A stretch of DNA of 36,714 nucleotides, from the NCBI GenBank assembly GCA_016179865.1, contig JACPCJ010000110.1:1-36714 (forward strand), written 5' to 3'. The number at the start of each line of letters is the position of its first letter. The stretch's first letter is position 1. Below the pieces are notes generated by a model. It did no database searches, was not told where the DNA came from, and worked only from the letters and a program-made list of their open reading frames with translations. Positions 23,250-32,128 of the stretch are shown here, piece by piece. A program made the translations under genes and the position numbers. This stretch comes from Actinomycetota bacterium (GTDB taxonomy: Bacteria > Actinomycetota > Acidimicrobiia > IMCC26256 > JACPCJ01).

Positions 23250-24578
23250 TCAGCAGGACGGCGCCGGGCGGGCGGAGAACGCCTCGACCAGCGGCGACCC
23301 CTCGTAGCCCGGTGAGGGTGGCGTCGCCCCGAAGAGCCAGGTCACGACAGGTGCAACGTCCATGGTCGACGCCGGCCGGGTCTCCGTACTCGCCTTGACC
23401 AGCGAGGACCCCCCCGAGACCACGAGCGGGACGGGAAGGCTCGCCGGGTGCCCGTGGTTGCCCGGCAGAGGGTTGTTGAGCGGCCGGGCCCCCTCGACCC
23501 AGTCGCCGAATCGCCACCCCGGCTTCACGAAGGCGATGAGGTCCCCGCCGCGGATACCGATACGAAGGTCGGCCGGGGCGTACACCGACGCCACGCCGTC
23601 GAGACCCAGCGCGATCTCGCGCATGCGCTGGACGACGGCGTCCCGCTGTCCGGGGTCGCCGGTGTAGTAGATGACGTCGGCGCCGCCGTTCATGGCCAGC
23701 CGGTACTTGCCCGCCACCAACGGGTCGTTGTCGAGCTCGCGCGCCAGCCAGACGAACTGGTGCGGGAGGGACCAGTCCATCGAGTGGTCAGCTACCACGA
23801 TGAACACTGACGACGCCCACCGCCCGTCGGCCTGGAGGTGGTCGACGATCCGGCCGAGGTTGAGGTCGGTGTCGGCGAGCACGGCGGTGCGGAAGGCGGG
23901 GTCGTAGGCCGCGCCCGTGGGGTCGATGTGCCCCGACCGGTCGACGTCTCCGAGGTTGACGAAGGTGAACCGCGGGTCATTGGCGTCGAGGATGCCGATG
24001 AGGGCGTCGGTCGTCCTGACGTCGACGACGTGGTCGCTGACCGGGATGTACAGGTCGTTCGGGGACGACGGCGTCCACTGCACGTCGGGCAGGCCCGCGA
24101 ACAGATTGTTCAGGTATTTCTTCGACATGACCGCCGCCGTCGTCCCGCAGCCGTCGAGGGTCGTGAAGAGCGTCTCGGCCATGAGGTCGCTCGGCTTCTC
24201 GGCCTTCCGCTGCACCCAGGTACCACTGCTGTTGTCGTAGATCTCGTTGGCCGGAACGCCGTGGCGGTCGGCGGGGACGCCCGTCACCATCGCCGTGTGG
24301 TTGGGCAGGGTCTCGGCCACGTGCGTGGCCTGGGCAGCCGCATACTCGGTTCCCGACGCCCTGAGCGCCGACAGCCGGGGCATGAGCACCGGGGTGATCT
24401 CGTCGCTGTTCAGACCGTCGACGACCACCGCGTAGACCCGGAGGATCCCGTCCCCACCCAGGGCTCGGGTCCCGGTCCCAGCCGGGTCAAAGAGCTGCGC
24501 CGCACTGGCCCACCGTCCGCGCGCCACCGCCAGCCCGGAAAGGGCAGCGCCAGCGCGGAGAAAACTCCGCCGATCCAC
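23250..24578 (-). CDS. Tat-exported type I phosphodiesterase/alkaline phosphatase-superfamily protein
   Basis: 442 residues from GTG 24578, preceded at five bases by GGAGG. The N-terminus (V/M)DRRSFLRAGAALSG is a twin-arginine signal, so the enzyme folds in the cytoplasm and is exported. Metal and catalytic residues of the family: Asp in VVVDGLNSDE, nucleophile Thr in TLPNHTAMVTG, LGDVDRSGHID, VADHSMD and a final His in GNHGHP. It hydrolyses a phosphodiester, nucleotide or similar phosphoester outside the cell. A perfect 7-base dyad lies 23 bases upstream of the start. Confidence 0.87.
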   Translation of the reverse strand: MDRRSFLRAGAALSGLAVARGRWASAAQLFDPAGTGTRALGGDGILRVYAVVVDGLNSDEITPVLMPRLSALRASGTEYAAAQATHVAETLPNHTAMVTGVPADRHGVPANEIYDNSSGTWVQRKAEKPSDLMAETLFTTLDGCGTTAAVMSKKYLNNLFAGLPDVQWTPSSPNDLYIPVSDHVVDVRTTDALIGILDANDPRFTFVNLGDVDRSGHIDPTGAAYDPAFRTAVLADTDLNLGRIVDHLQADGRWASSVFIVVADHSMDWSLPHQFVWLARELDNDPLVAGKYRLAMNGGADVIYYTGDPGQRDAVVQRMREIALGLDGVASVYAPADLRIGIRGGDLIAFVKPGWRFGDWVEGARPLNNPLPGNHGHPASLPVPLVVSGGSSLVKASTETRPASTMDVAPVVTWLFGATPPSPGYEGSPLVEAFSARPAPSC

Positions 24579-24600
24579 TGAAGCCTCCGATTCTCCGGGC

Positions 24601-24616
24601 GCACCGTGAACGGTGC
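24601..24616. promoter_or_regulatory. Perfect dyad upstream of the phosphoesterase
   Basis: GCACCGTGAACGGTGC: 7-base arms GCACCGT/ACGGTGC around GA. It lies upstream of the minus-strand GTG at 24578 and could be an operator; it differs from the TGAC-N6-GTCA element. The binding protein is unknown. Confidence 0.4.
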
Positions 24617-24696
24617 CACCCAGACGCCTGGCCCCTGCCCCGGCGGTATTACGGGCGAGCCCCCAACACCTCGCGCTGATTTCTTGGGAACGAGGG

Positions 24697-25890
24697 CTAG
24701 CCGAACACGACGCGCAGGTGGTCGGGGCCGCGGAAGGCAAATCCCACGACGTCGGGCGGCGGGCACGAGGGGTCGAGCCGCACGTTGGGGAGCCGGTCGA
24801 GGACCGCCTCCAGCGCCGTGCTCATCTCGGCCCGGGCCAGGTGCATCCCCAGGCACTGGTGCCGGCCGGTGCCAAAGGCCAGGTGGGGTTGCATCGGGCG
24901 GTCCGGGTCCCAGGTGTCGGGATCGGGCACGAACGCCGGGTCGCGGGCGGCGGCGCCGGTGGCAGGCAGCAGGTCGGTGCCGGCCGGGAGCGTCACCTCG
25001 GCCAGTTCGACTTCCTTGGTGGTGATCCGCGACACGAGGGTCACGGCCGTCTCCCAGCGCAGCGTCTCTTCGATGATCGCCGGGATCATCGAACGGTCCT
25101 CCCGCACCCGGTCGAGCACGTCGGGGCGGCTGAGGATGGCGGCGAACATCGACCCCGACGCCCGGTAGGTGGTCTCGGCACCGGCGGGGAAGAGCAGCCG
25201 CAGGAACCCGTAAATGTGCTCGTCGTCGAGCTGGTCGCCCTCGACGTCGGCGTGCACGATGTCGGACACGAGGTCGTCCCGGCGGTTCTGCTTCCGATCC
25301 TCGACGATGGGCGTCAGCAGATCGCGAAGCTTGCGGCTCGCCTCGAACGCTTGGGGGTGCGCAGGGCCGAGGTTGATTTCCTCCGTCCAGTGGTGGATCT
25401 GGTCGAAGTCCTCGTCGCCCACCCCGAGCATGGCGGCGATGATCCGCACCGGGAAGCGGCTCGTGAACTGGGTGACGAGGTCAGCCTTCCCGTCCTTCCC
25501 GTCCTTCCCGTCCTTCCCGTCCTTCTCGAACTCATCGATGAGGCCGTGGATGATGGGCGTGACGATCTGTTCCTCGGTCCGTTCCATGGCCGACGGGCGG
25601 AAGGCGTAGGCGACGATGTTTCGGTAGCGGCGGTGCTCCTCGCCGTCCATCCCCACGATCATGGGGCCCATGATCTGGCCGATGCCGACGGCGTTGCTCG
25701 TCGACGAGTAGGTCTCGTTGTCCCGGAGCACTTGCTCGACGAGGTCGTGCGAGAGCAGGAGATAGGCCGGGAAGTCGTCGCTCAGACGCGCCACCGGGCA
25801 CTCGCCGCGCTGCTCGGCCCACGCCGGGTACGGATTGAACTCAGGATCGATCGGGTTGGTCGACGCGAGTTTCCTCGCCTCCTCGTTCAT
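24697..25890 (-). CDS. Cytochrome P450 monooxygenase with a repeat-expanded loop
   Basis: 397 residues. I-helix FPAGAETTYRA, K-helix EETLRWETAV (ExxR) and heme loop FGTGRHQCLGMHLARAEM with the axial Cys are intact. Between the helices near residues 130-145 is a (Lys-Asp-Gly)4 run, encoded by four identical 9-base repeats, where relatives have a short turn. Start ATG 25890 follows a GAGGGGG site. It is the last gene of a minus-strand operon behind aldehyde dehydrogenase, crotonase and a broken thiolase-like gene, so it probably belongs to the same substrate pathway. Confidence 0.92.
   Translation of the reverse strand: MNEEARKLASTNPIDPEFNPYPAWAEQRGECPVARLSDDFPAYLLLSHDLVEQVLRDNETYSSTSNAVGIGQIMGPMIVGMDGEEHRRYRNIVAYAFRPSAMERTEEQIVTPIIHGLIDEFEKDGKDGKDGKDGKADLVTQFTSRFPVRIIAAMLGVGDEDFDQIHHWTEEINLGPAHPQAFEASRKLRDLLTPIVEDRKQNRRDDLVSDIVHADVEGDQLDDEHIYGFLRLLFPAGAETTYRASGSMFAAILSRPDVLDRVREDRSMIPAIIEETLRWETAVTLVSRITTKEVELAEVTLPAGTDLLPATGAAARDPAFVPDPDTWDPDRPMQPHLAFGTGRHQCLGMHLARAEMSTALEAVLDRLPNVRLDPSCPPPDVVGFAFRGPDHLRVVFG
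25486..25521. repeat. Four tandem 9-base repeats inside the P450 gene
   Basis: CTTCCCGTC repeated four times without change, with a partial fifth unit. In frame, it encodes repeated KDG on the minus strand. Each unit is three codons, so slippage would change loop length without breaking the frame. Confidence 0.85.
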
Positions 25891-25918
25891 CGCGGTGGTC
25901 CCCCTCGTTGCCCTTTGC

Positions 25919-27368
25919 CTATGCCTTGACCAGGTTCTGGCCGTTCTCGCCCGCCACCAGCTCGACCTCGGCCCCCACCCACTCGACCTTCTCGACCTCG
26001 GCGAGCAGGTCAGCATCGGTCATTCGGGCGTAGGCCCGCTCGCCGCCGGGCAGATCGACCACGGCCAGCCCCCACTCGGGAGCGCCGTCTCGGCCGTGGG
26101 CCACGGTGTAGGTGGCGACGGTGACGGGCCCGGTCGCCTGATCGCGAATCACCTTCGCCGGATGCTCCGCTCGCACCCGTTCCTGCACCGCCGCTTCGTC
26201 GGGCAGCCCCACCGGGCCGGGCTCGATCGCGTATGCGGCGTAGACGTGCTTCGTCATGTGCATCCCGACACCCGACACCAGCCCCACCGACCCCGGGTCC
26301 TCGCGCAGGACGCCTGTCATGGTGGCCACGGCGTGGGTCATGTAGTTGCTCCCCGCCCCCCCGGCGAACGGCAACCCGCCCGTCACGGTCACACCCCGCG
26401 GGTCCCCCGGGACCAGCCCCAAGGCGTCGAGCCCGTAGAAGACCGAGCTGGCGAAGCAGGAGTAGAGATCGAGGGTCGGCCGCCGCCTTCATGGCCGGCG
26501 AGCCCGAGAACGACTCGTGCTCGGCCAGGTAATACGGGTCCTCGGCGTAACACCAGCCCCGCAGATACACCCGCCGTTCCGGCGGGACCCCGAGGTCGTC
26601 GGCCGCCTCGTGGGAGGCCACGATCACGGCCGCCCCCATGTCGACGTCCATCACCGAAACGGAGAACTTGGTGTACGGGTAGCCGACGAGCCGGTTGTCC
26701 GCGGTCGGGGTCATCAGCTCCGAGGCCGACCGCTCCACTGGGAACCAGGCGCAGGGGTTGGCGGCCGCGACCGCCGTCATGGGCGCGAGCAGTTCGCCGA
26801 TGGCCTCCCGATACGGCTCGGGGTCGACGCCGAGCCCGGCCCGGCGACCGACATCGAAGACGGGAAAGGTGAGCCAAGCCTGGAACACCTCGTGGGCGAC
26901 TTCTGCGGGGTGAAAGGGCGCCTCGAACGGGAACGGCGGGGGCTCGGGGTCGCGGAACGACCACTCGGGCCGCTCGCCCGCCTTCTTCAGCCGCCGCTTG
27001 GTGTCGAGGGCTTCTGCCCCGGTGATGACGGCCACCCGGCTCTCCCCTCGCAGGATCGCCGCCGCCGCCTCGTTGATGAGCTGCTGGGGGCGGGTGCCAC
27101 CGATGCCCGCGTACTCCGAGAAGGCCGGGCTGATGTTCAGGCGCTTGGAGAGCCGGCCCGAGGGGTCGTCGTATTGCCACGACTGGCAGTACACGATGCG
27201 CAGGGCGTCGACAGCGGCGAGCACGTCGCCCCGGGCCGAGGCGTCGGCCGCAGCTGCCCGGATCACCGTCTCCCACTGGTCGAGCGGCTCGGGCGCGGGC
27301 CCGTCGTCCGGCCGCGACACGAACTGACCCACGCCGATGACGCACGGGCTCCAAGGGTCGACGGTCAC
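25919..27368 (-). pseudogene. Thiolase-like (SCP2/DitF-type) acetyltransferase, frameshifted
   Basis: Two frames together make one thiolase-like protein. Residues 1 to about 298 (VTVDPWSPCVIGVGQFV... SGSPAMKAAAD) read from GTG 27368, which overlaps the crotonase stop by four bases. At 26473-26475 (a GGG run on the plus strand) the frame shifts, and LDLYSCFASSVFYGLDALGL, GVTVTGGLPFAGGAGSNYMTH and a C-terminal OB-like domain continue to 25919. The catalytic-type Cys and His are in the second part. Relatives have roughly fifteen more residues between PAMKAA and DLYSCF, so a small deletion is likelier than one extra base. Either a recent pseudogene or an assembly error. Its role would be thiolytic cleavage in the beta-oxidation of this operon. 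Confidence 0.8.
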
Positions 27369-28174
27369 CGGGCTTTCCACTCGGGGGCCCGCTTCTCGGC
27401 AAAGGCCCTGGGGCCTTCCTTGGCGTCCTCGGTCATGAAGATGCGGCCCGCGATCTCGCTCTCGATGTCGTAGGCCTCCTTGGCGCTCACCCGCGACCCC
27501 CGGAGCACCGATTCCTTCGTGCCCCAGACGGCGAGCGGGGCGTTGGCGATGATGCGCCGGGCCCAGTCGTGGGCGCGGTCCATGAGCTGGTCGGCCTCCA
27601 CGATCTCGTTGATGACCCCCATGCGCAGGGCGTCCTCGGCCGGGAAGGCCTCGGCGGTCAGCAGCATCGCCATGGCGTGGACGTAGGGGATCTGGCGGGG
27701 CAATCGCACGGTGGTGCCGCCGCCGGCGAACAGCCCCCGCTTCGGCTCCATCACCCCGAAGGAAGCGTTGGGCGTGGCGATGCGGATGTCGGTACCGCAG
27801 AGCATCTCCATCCCGCCTGCCACCGCCGGCCCGTCGACGGCGGCGATCACGGGCTTGTTGAGCTTCACACCCCGCAGCACGGCGTCGGTCGAGTCGGAGA
27901 GCTTGCAGCCGTCGAGCTCGGTGACCTCGCCGGCCTGGATCTTGGCCTGGAGTTCGGTGACCTGGGGGATGAACGTCTTCAGGTTGGCACCCGACATGAA
28001 GTGGCCCGGTACCCCCGTGATGATCGCCGCCCAGATGCCGTCGTCCTCGGAGCAGCGGTGCCAGCAGTCGGCGAGGTCACGGAAGCCGTACATGTCGAGG
28101 GCGTTGCGCGACTCGGGGAAGTCGATGGTGATGACGGCGATGTGATCGTCGCCGGTCTCGAAATGCACGGGCAT
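27365..28174 (-). CDS. Enoyl-CoA hydratase/isomerase (crotonase) family
   Basis: 269 residues. Oxyanion-hole segments MSGANLKTF and VDGPAVAGGMEMLCGTDIRIA, and the second catalytic Glu in FGVMEPKRGLFAGGGTTVRLPR, are present. It hydrates or isomerises an enoyl-CoA. Alternative crotonase reactions (dehalogenation, decarboxylation) cannot be excluded. It is 16 bases after the aldehyde dehydrogenase gene and overlaps the thiolase-like gene by four bases, so it is central to a catabolic operon. Confidence 0.9.
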   Translation of the reverse strand: MPVHFETGDDHIAVITIDFPESRNALDMYGFRDLADCWHRCSEDDGIWAAIITGVPGHFMSGANLKTFIPQVTELQAKIQAGEVTELDGCKLSDSTDAVLRGVKLNKPVIAAVDGPAVAGGMEMLCGTDIRIATPNASFGVMEPKRGLFAGGGTTVRLPRQIPYVHAMAMLLTAEAFPAEDALRMGVINEIVEADQLMDRAHDWARRIIANAPLAVWGTKESVLRGSRVSAKEAYDIESEIAGRIFMTEDAKEGPRAFAEKRAPEWKAR

Positions 28175-28190
28175 GCGGAGCGTCTCCGGG

Positions 28191-29699
28191 TCAGATCGGG
28201 GAGTCGGTCAGGGCAATGGTGACGGTCTTCGTCTCCAGGAACCCCTCGATCGACTGGCGGCCGCCTTCCCGGCCGAGGCCCGACTCCTTGAACCCGCCGA
28301 AGGGGGCGTTGGGCATCACGGTGTAGCCGTTCACGCCGAACGAGCCCGCCCGGACAGCCTTGGCCACCCGGATGGCCCGGCGGATGTCGTTGGTGTGGAC
28401 CGACGCCCCGAGGCCGTAGTTCGTCTGGTTGGCGAGTCTCACCGCGTCCTCCTCGTCACGGAACGGGATGGCTGCGAGGACGGGCCCGAAGATCTCCTCC
28501 TGGGCGATGGTCATGGAGTTGTCGACGTCCGCGAACAACGTCGGATTCACGAAGTTGCCCGCCGCCAGGTCGCCACCGGGCCGGTCGCCGCCGCACACGA
28601 GGCGCCCACCCTCGGCGGAGCCCTTCTCGATGTAGCCGACCACCTTGTCGAGCTGACGCTGGTTGATGAGCGGGCCGGAGGTGACGGCAGGGTCGAACGG
28701 ATCGCCGAAGGTCGTGGCGGCGGCCATGGCGACGGCGCCGTTGACGAGGTCGTCGTAAATCGACTCCTGGACGAGGGCCCGGGTGTGACACACGCACCCC
28801 TGGCCCGACAGGCCGAACGACACCATGCCCATGGCGGTGGCCGCCGCCGAGGCAACGTCGACGTCCTCAAAGATGATGTTGGGGCTCTTGCCCCCCAGCT
28901 CCAGACTCACGCGGGCGATGCGGTCGGCCGCCGCCTCCATGATGCGCTTACCCACCAGCCGGCTGCCGGTGAACGTGATCTTGTCGACGCCCGGGTGGGT
29001 GATGAGGGCTTCGCCAGTGGTCGAGCCGGGGCCGAGCACGAGGTTGAAGACCCCCTTGGGGACGCCCGCCTCCTCGAGGATCTGGGCCATCCGGATCACC
29101 GAGAAGGTGGCGTACTCCGACGGCTTCAGCACCACCGTGCAGCCCGCCGCCAGGGCCGGGGCCACCTTCTGCGCGAACAGCATGACCGGGGCGTTCCAGG
29201 GGATGACGGCCGCCACCACGCCCACCGGCTCCTTCAGGGTCAGGATCTGGAAGTCGGAGCCCGTGTAGGTGGGGAGCGTTTCGCCGGCGATCTTGTCGAC
29301 CCAGCCCGCGTGGTGGTCGAAGGCGTCGGCGGCGAAGTCAGCCGACACCTGGTAGATGGAGCCGAAGCTGATGGGCAGGCCGTTGTCGAAGGTTTGCGTG
29401 CGGCTGAGCTCGTCGGCGTGGTCGGCCAGCAGCTCGCTCACGCGCCGGAGGAGCTTGATCCGGTCCTTGGCCTTCCACCTCGGCCAGTCGCCCTCGTCGA
29501 AGGCCCGGCGGGCGGCGGTGACGGCCCGGTCGACGTCGGCGGCGGAGGCGACGCCGAACTGTCCGCACTCCTCGTTGGTGGCCGGGTGGACGTGGGTCCA
29601 CGACTCACCGGACGTGCCCTCGACCCACTCGCCGTCGACGAAGCTCTGGCCGTCCTTGATCCCGAGCTCGTCCTTGTGCGGCAGTACCGACAGCGCCAT
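28191..29699 (-). CDS. NAD(P)-dependent aldehyde dehydrogenase
   Basis: 502 residues, usual length. IPWNAPVMLFAQKVAPALAAG, FTGSRLVGKRIM, general-base Glu in VSLELGGKSPN and catalytic Cys in GLSGQGCVCHTR are intact; EEIFGPVLAAIPF and NAPFGGFKESGLGREGG follow. It oxidises an aldehyde to the acid that a CoA ligase can then activate. ATG 29699 is chosen because GGGAGG lies seven bases upstream. It is first in the operon aldehyde dehydrogenase, crotonase, thiolase-like, P450. Copy 5 of the shared operator begins about 42 bases upstream. Confidence 0.94.
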   Translation of the reverse strand: MALSVLPHKDELGIKDGQSFVDGEWVEGTSGESWTHVHPATNEECGQFGVASAADVDRAVTAARRAFDEGDWPRWKAKDRIKLLRRVSELLADHADELSRTQTFDNGLPISFGSIYQVSADFAADAFDHHAGWVDKIAGETLPTYTGSDFQILTLKEPVGVVAAVIPWNAPVMLFAQKVAPALAAGCTVVLKPSEYATFSVIRMAQILEEAGVPKGVFNLVLGPGSTTGEALITHPGVDKITFTGSRLVGKRIMEAAADRIARVSLELGGKSPNIIFEDVDVASAAATAMGMVSFGLSGQGCVCHTRALVQESIYDDLVNGAVAMAAATTFGDPFDPAVTSGPLINQRQLDKVVGYIEKGSAEGGRLVCGGDRPGGDLAAGNFVNPTLFADVDNSMTIAQEEIFGPVLAAIPFRDEEDAVRLANQTNYGLGASVHTNDIRRAIRVAKAVRAGSFGVNGYTVMPNAPFGGFKESGLGREGGRQSIEGFLETKTVTIALTDSPI

Positions 29700-29740
29700 C
29701 GAGACGCCTCCCATCATCCGGCCCAGCGGGTTGCAGATTC

Positions 29741-29756
29741 CTGACGCGGGTGTCAG
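29741..29756. promoter_or_regulatory. Palindromic operator, copy 5 (aldehyde dehydrogenase operon)
   Basis: CTGACGCGGGTGTCAG, between the divergent starts at 29699 and 29870. I see no good -10 box at the 18-base spacing found at other copies, so the start site here is less clear. The remaining 110 bases up to the esterase gene hold no other element I recognise. Confidence 0.7.
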
Positions 29757-29869
29757 GTTTACCACCCGAACGCGCGTTTGAACAGGTCGAGCGCGCCCTC
29801 CAGGCCCCTCGACCGTAAAGGTCATGAACCGGTGCTGGGACGGGGGTTCGCGACCGTTAGGGGGGACAG

Positions 29870-30868
29870 ATGAAGCGGCTGGTTGGTATCACGGTCCTGG
29901 TCGGAGCGATTCTCGCTCCGAACCCCGCGCTGGCCGTCCACACGACGTGCTCCACGCAGCAGGACGAAACGGTGCCGGTCCCGAGCGGCGTGCTCGTGCC
30001 CGACAGCCACGTCCGCATCCTCGTGCCGCCCGCGTACTGCGACGCTGGCAACAGCACCGCGTATCCCGTCCTCTACCTGCTGCATGGTGCCGGTGACACG
30101 TGGGCGACGTGGGTCGACAACACCGACGTCGAGACCTTCGCCGCAAACTTCGACGTGATCATCGTGATGCCCGACGCGGGGCACGGGAACGCCCTCGGCA
30201 ACGAGGCGGGCTGGTACTCCGACTGGGTCGACGGTTCACGAGACTGGGAGACCTTCCACACCGACGTCCTCGTCGACTGGGTGGACGCCAACTACCGCAC
30301 CCTGGAGGACCCCGAGCACCGGGCCCTGGCGGGACTGTCGATGGGTGGCTTCGGCGCCCTGAAGTACCTCGCCCGCCACCCCGACGTCTTCTCGACGGCG
30401 GCGTCGTTCTCGGGTGCGCTGGACATGATGTATGGCTGGCCCGGCAGCGGCCCCGTCTTCGGGTTGCTGCACAGCCAGTTCGGCACCCCCGACGACCGGG
30501 TGTGGGGGAACCAGCTCACCGCCGCCGCCGTCTGGCGTGAGCACAACCCCGCCGACCTCGCCCGCAACGGCGAGTTCGCCGGAACGACCGTGCTCGTCAC
30601 CACCGGCACGGGCACCCCCGGCGGCCACGCCGGCGAGGAACCCGGGAACCCGGGCGGGTACGGCCTCGAGCAGTTCATCTGGCAGATGAACGGGGACTTC
30701 GCGGCGAACCTGGCCATCGGCGGCGGTTCGCTGAACCCCGGCGGCGGCCACCCGTCCGCGGCTCCGGGCCCGGCGAACTGGTTCTATCCCGGCGGGTTGC
30801 ACTCGTGGCCGTACTGGCAATCGGCGCTGCACTGGGCTCTCCCCGAGCTCGTGGAGGCCATCGACTGA
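29870..30868 (+). CDS. Secreted esterase, antigen 85/esterase D-like
   Basis: 332 residues. Signal peptide MKRLVGITVLVGAILAPNPALA, so exported. The alpha/beta hydrolase core is clear: PVLYLLHGAGDTWATWVD, nucleophile Ser157 in LAGLSMGGFGALKYLARHPD, and the catalytic His in PGGLHSWPYW near residue 313. Members include mycolyltransferases, feruloyl and other esterases; with no other mycolate gene here, a plain esterase is more likely. An AGGGGGG site precedes ATG 29870. The gene ends within a perfect hairpin shared with the convergent membrane-protein gene. Confidence 0.88.
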   Translation: MKRLVGITVLVGAILAPNPALAVHTTCSTQQDETVPVPSGVLVPDSHVRILVPPAYCDAGNSTAYPVLYLLHGAGDTWATWVDNTDVETFAANFDVIIVMPDAGHGNALGNEAGWYSDWVDGSRDWETFHTDVLVDWVDANYRTLEDPEHRALAGLSMGGFGALKYLARHPDVFSTAASFSGALDMMYGWPGSGPVFGLLHSQFGTPDDRVWGNQLTAAAVWREHNPADLARNGEFAGTTVLVTTGTGTPGGHAGEEPGNPGGYGLEQFIWQMNGDFAANLAIGGGSLNPGGGHPSAAPGPANWFYPGGLHSWPYWQSALHWALPELVEAID

Positions 30869-30882
30869 CGCCGGTCAGTCGA
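30861..30882. terminator. Hairpin across two convergent stop codons
   Basis: Perfect 9-base arms TCGACTGAC/GTCAGTCGA with a GCCG loop. It contains the stop of the esterase (30866-30868) and of the convergent membrane protein (30875-30877). No T-run follows. Probably a bidirectional terminator. Confidence 0.55.
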
Positions 30883-31660
30883 ACTCGGGCTCCACGAAGT
30901 CGGAGGGTTTGGGGTCGCGTCGCTCGATCTCGGTGACCTCGCGCACGCCAATCGAAGCGGTGTAGGCGAGCACGGCCACCAGAAGCACCCGCCCAGCCGG
31001 CGTGACCCATGAAGGGCGGGACTGGGTGGTCGAAACGGCACCGAGGGCACACACGGCCAAGCCGACGACAAAACCGATACCCGTCGGGATGACGAGGAGC
31101 AGGGGAGCGAAGGCGAGGAAGCGGGGAAAGCGCAGCGGCGTCGTTTCATACCAGTTCCGGAGCCGGTCGGCGATCAGAGGAACCAAGAACCCGAACAGCC
31201 CCGACAGCAGGACGAACAGGGCCACGGGAAGCCAGATCGGCTCGAGGATGGAGAAGTCGCGCCCCTCGGAGTCGACGAACAGCTGCGTTCCGATCGCAAC
31301 CCCGATGGCGGCGCCGGCCCAGCGCCGGCGGGTGGGGGTGGTGGGGAGGAACTGGCGGATGATGGCGTAAAACCAGCCCCCGATGACGCCGCCGAAGATC
31401 CCGCCGAAGAGGATGAGGCCGATCGTCCCCTCCAGCGTGACCTCGCCGATCTCCAGACCGTCGTCGGTGAAGGCTCCCTGCACCGCGTCGCTGGAAGTGA
31501 CCGCCAGGATGCGCATGGCGATGCGGCCGCCGACACCGAAGACGAGCACTCCGGCCAGGATCCCGGCCACCGTGGCCCACGCCCACAAACGCAGGAAGCG
31601 GGCAAAGGCCGGACGGAACTCGGTCGGCGCCGACGCGGCAGGTGCGTCCACGCCCACCAC
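30875..31660 (-). CDS. Integral membrane protein, function unknown
   Basis: 261 residues. About six hydrophobic segments: WAWATVAGILAGVLVFGVGG, TIGLILFGGIFGGVIGGWFY, AGAAIGVAIGTQLF, WLPVALFVLLSGLFGFLVPLI, FLAFAPLLLVIPTGIGFVVG and VLLVAVLAYTASIGV. The short C-terminal tail is charged and acidic. No family recognised. It starts at GTG 31660 or 31657, one to four bases after the MaoC stop, so it is probably co-transcribed with that hydratase and under the same operator. Confidence 0.78.
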   Translation of the reverse strand: MVGVDAPAASAPTEFRPAFARFLRLWAWATVAGILAGVLVFGVGGRIAMRILAVTSSDAVQGAFTDDGLEIGEVTLEGTIGLILFGGIFGGVIGGWFYAIIRQFLPTTPTRRRWAGAAIGVAIGTQLFVDSEGRDFSILEPIWLPVALFVLLSGLFGFLVPLIADRLRNWYETTPLRFPRFLAFAPLLLVIPTGIGFVVGLAVCALGAVSTTQSRPSWVTPAGRVLLVAVLAYTASIGVREVTEIERRDPKPSDFVEPEFD

Positions 31661-31661
31661 C

Positions 31662-32084
31662 TTAGGGAAGAGCGGCGACGGCCTCCCCGGCGACCTTCAC
31701 CTCGCCGTCCTGGTTGGCCAGTGAGACCTCGAGGTCGACGAGATTCTCCTCACCTTCCTTGCGCTTGGCCGTCACCACGACCTTCGAGACGAGGGTCTCC
31801 CCGGGCCAGGTCTGCTTGGTGAAGCGCACCTTGTAGGTCTTGAGGTTCCCGACGCCGACCCAGTCAGTGATGGCCTTGCCGAGCAGGCCCATGGAGAACA
31901 TGCCGTGGCCAAACACCGACGGGAGACCGGCCTCCTTGGCCTTCACCTCGTCGTGGTGCATGGGGTTGAAGTCGCCCGATGCGCCCGCGTACATGACGAG
32001 GTCGGTGCGCGAGAGTTCGTGGCGAATCTCCGGCGCCTCGTCACCCTCGTTGACGTCGTCGAACTTCAGCTTGTCCTCGGCCAT
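31662..32084 (-). CDS. MaoC-like (hot-dog) enoyl-CoA hydratase
   Basis: 140 residues, a single hot-dog domain. YAGASGDFNPMHHDEVKAKEAG carries the catalytic Asp38 and His43/44 of R-specific hydratase 2, and VFGHGMFSMGLLGKAI is the following helix. It hydrates trans-2-enoyl-CoA to the R-hydroxyacyl-CoA, or acts as one half of a two-subunit steroid hydratase such as ChsH. GGAGGTG lies about nine bases before ATG 32084. Copy 6 of the operator is 45 bases upstream. Downstream on the same strand is a membrane protein one base away. Confidence 0.92.
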   Translation of the reverse strand: MAEDKLKFDDVNEGDEAPEIRHELSRTDLVMYAGASGDFNPMHHDEVKAKEAGLPSVFGHGMFSMGLLGKAITDWVGVGNLKTYKVRFTKQTWPGETLVSKVVVTAKRKEGEENLVDLEVSLANQDGEVKVAGEAVAALP

Positions 32085-32128
32085 CCCTCACACACCTCCG
32101 TTGTGGGCCTCCTCAGCATGTGAGTTTC

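Noticed and set aside
28173-29744. Plus-strand open frame over 500 codons opposite the aldehyde dehydrogenase
   Set aside because: It mirrors the whole aldehyde dehydrogenase gene, has no recognisable motif and arises from GC-rich codon use.
30864-30879. Seventh copy of the shared operator at the esterase end
   Set aside because: CTGAC and GTCAG arms are four, not six, bases apart and the site lies between convergent stops, so it is a terminator hairpin.
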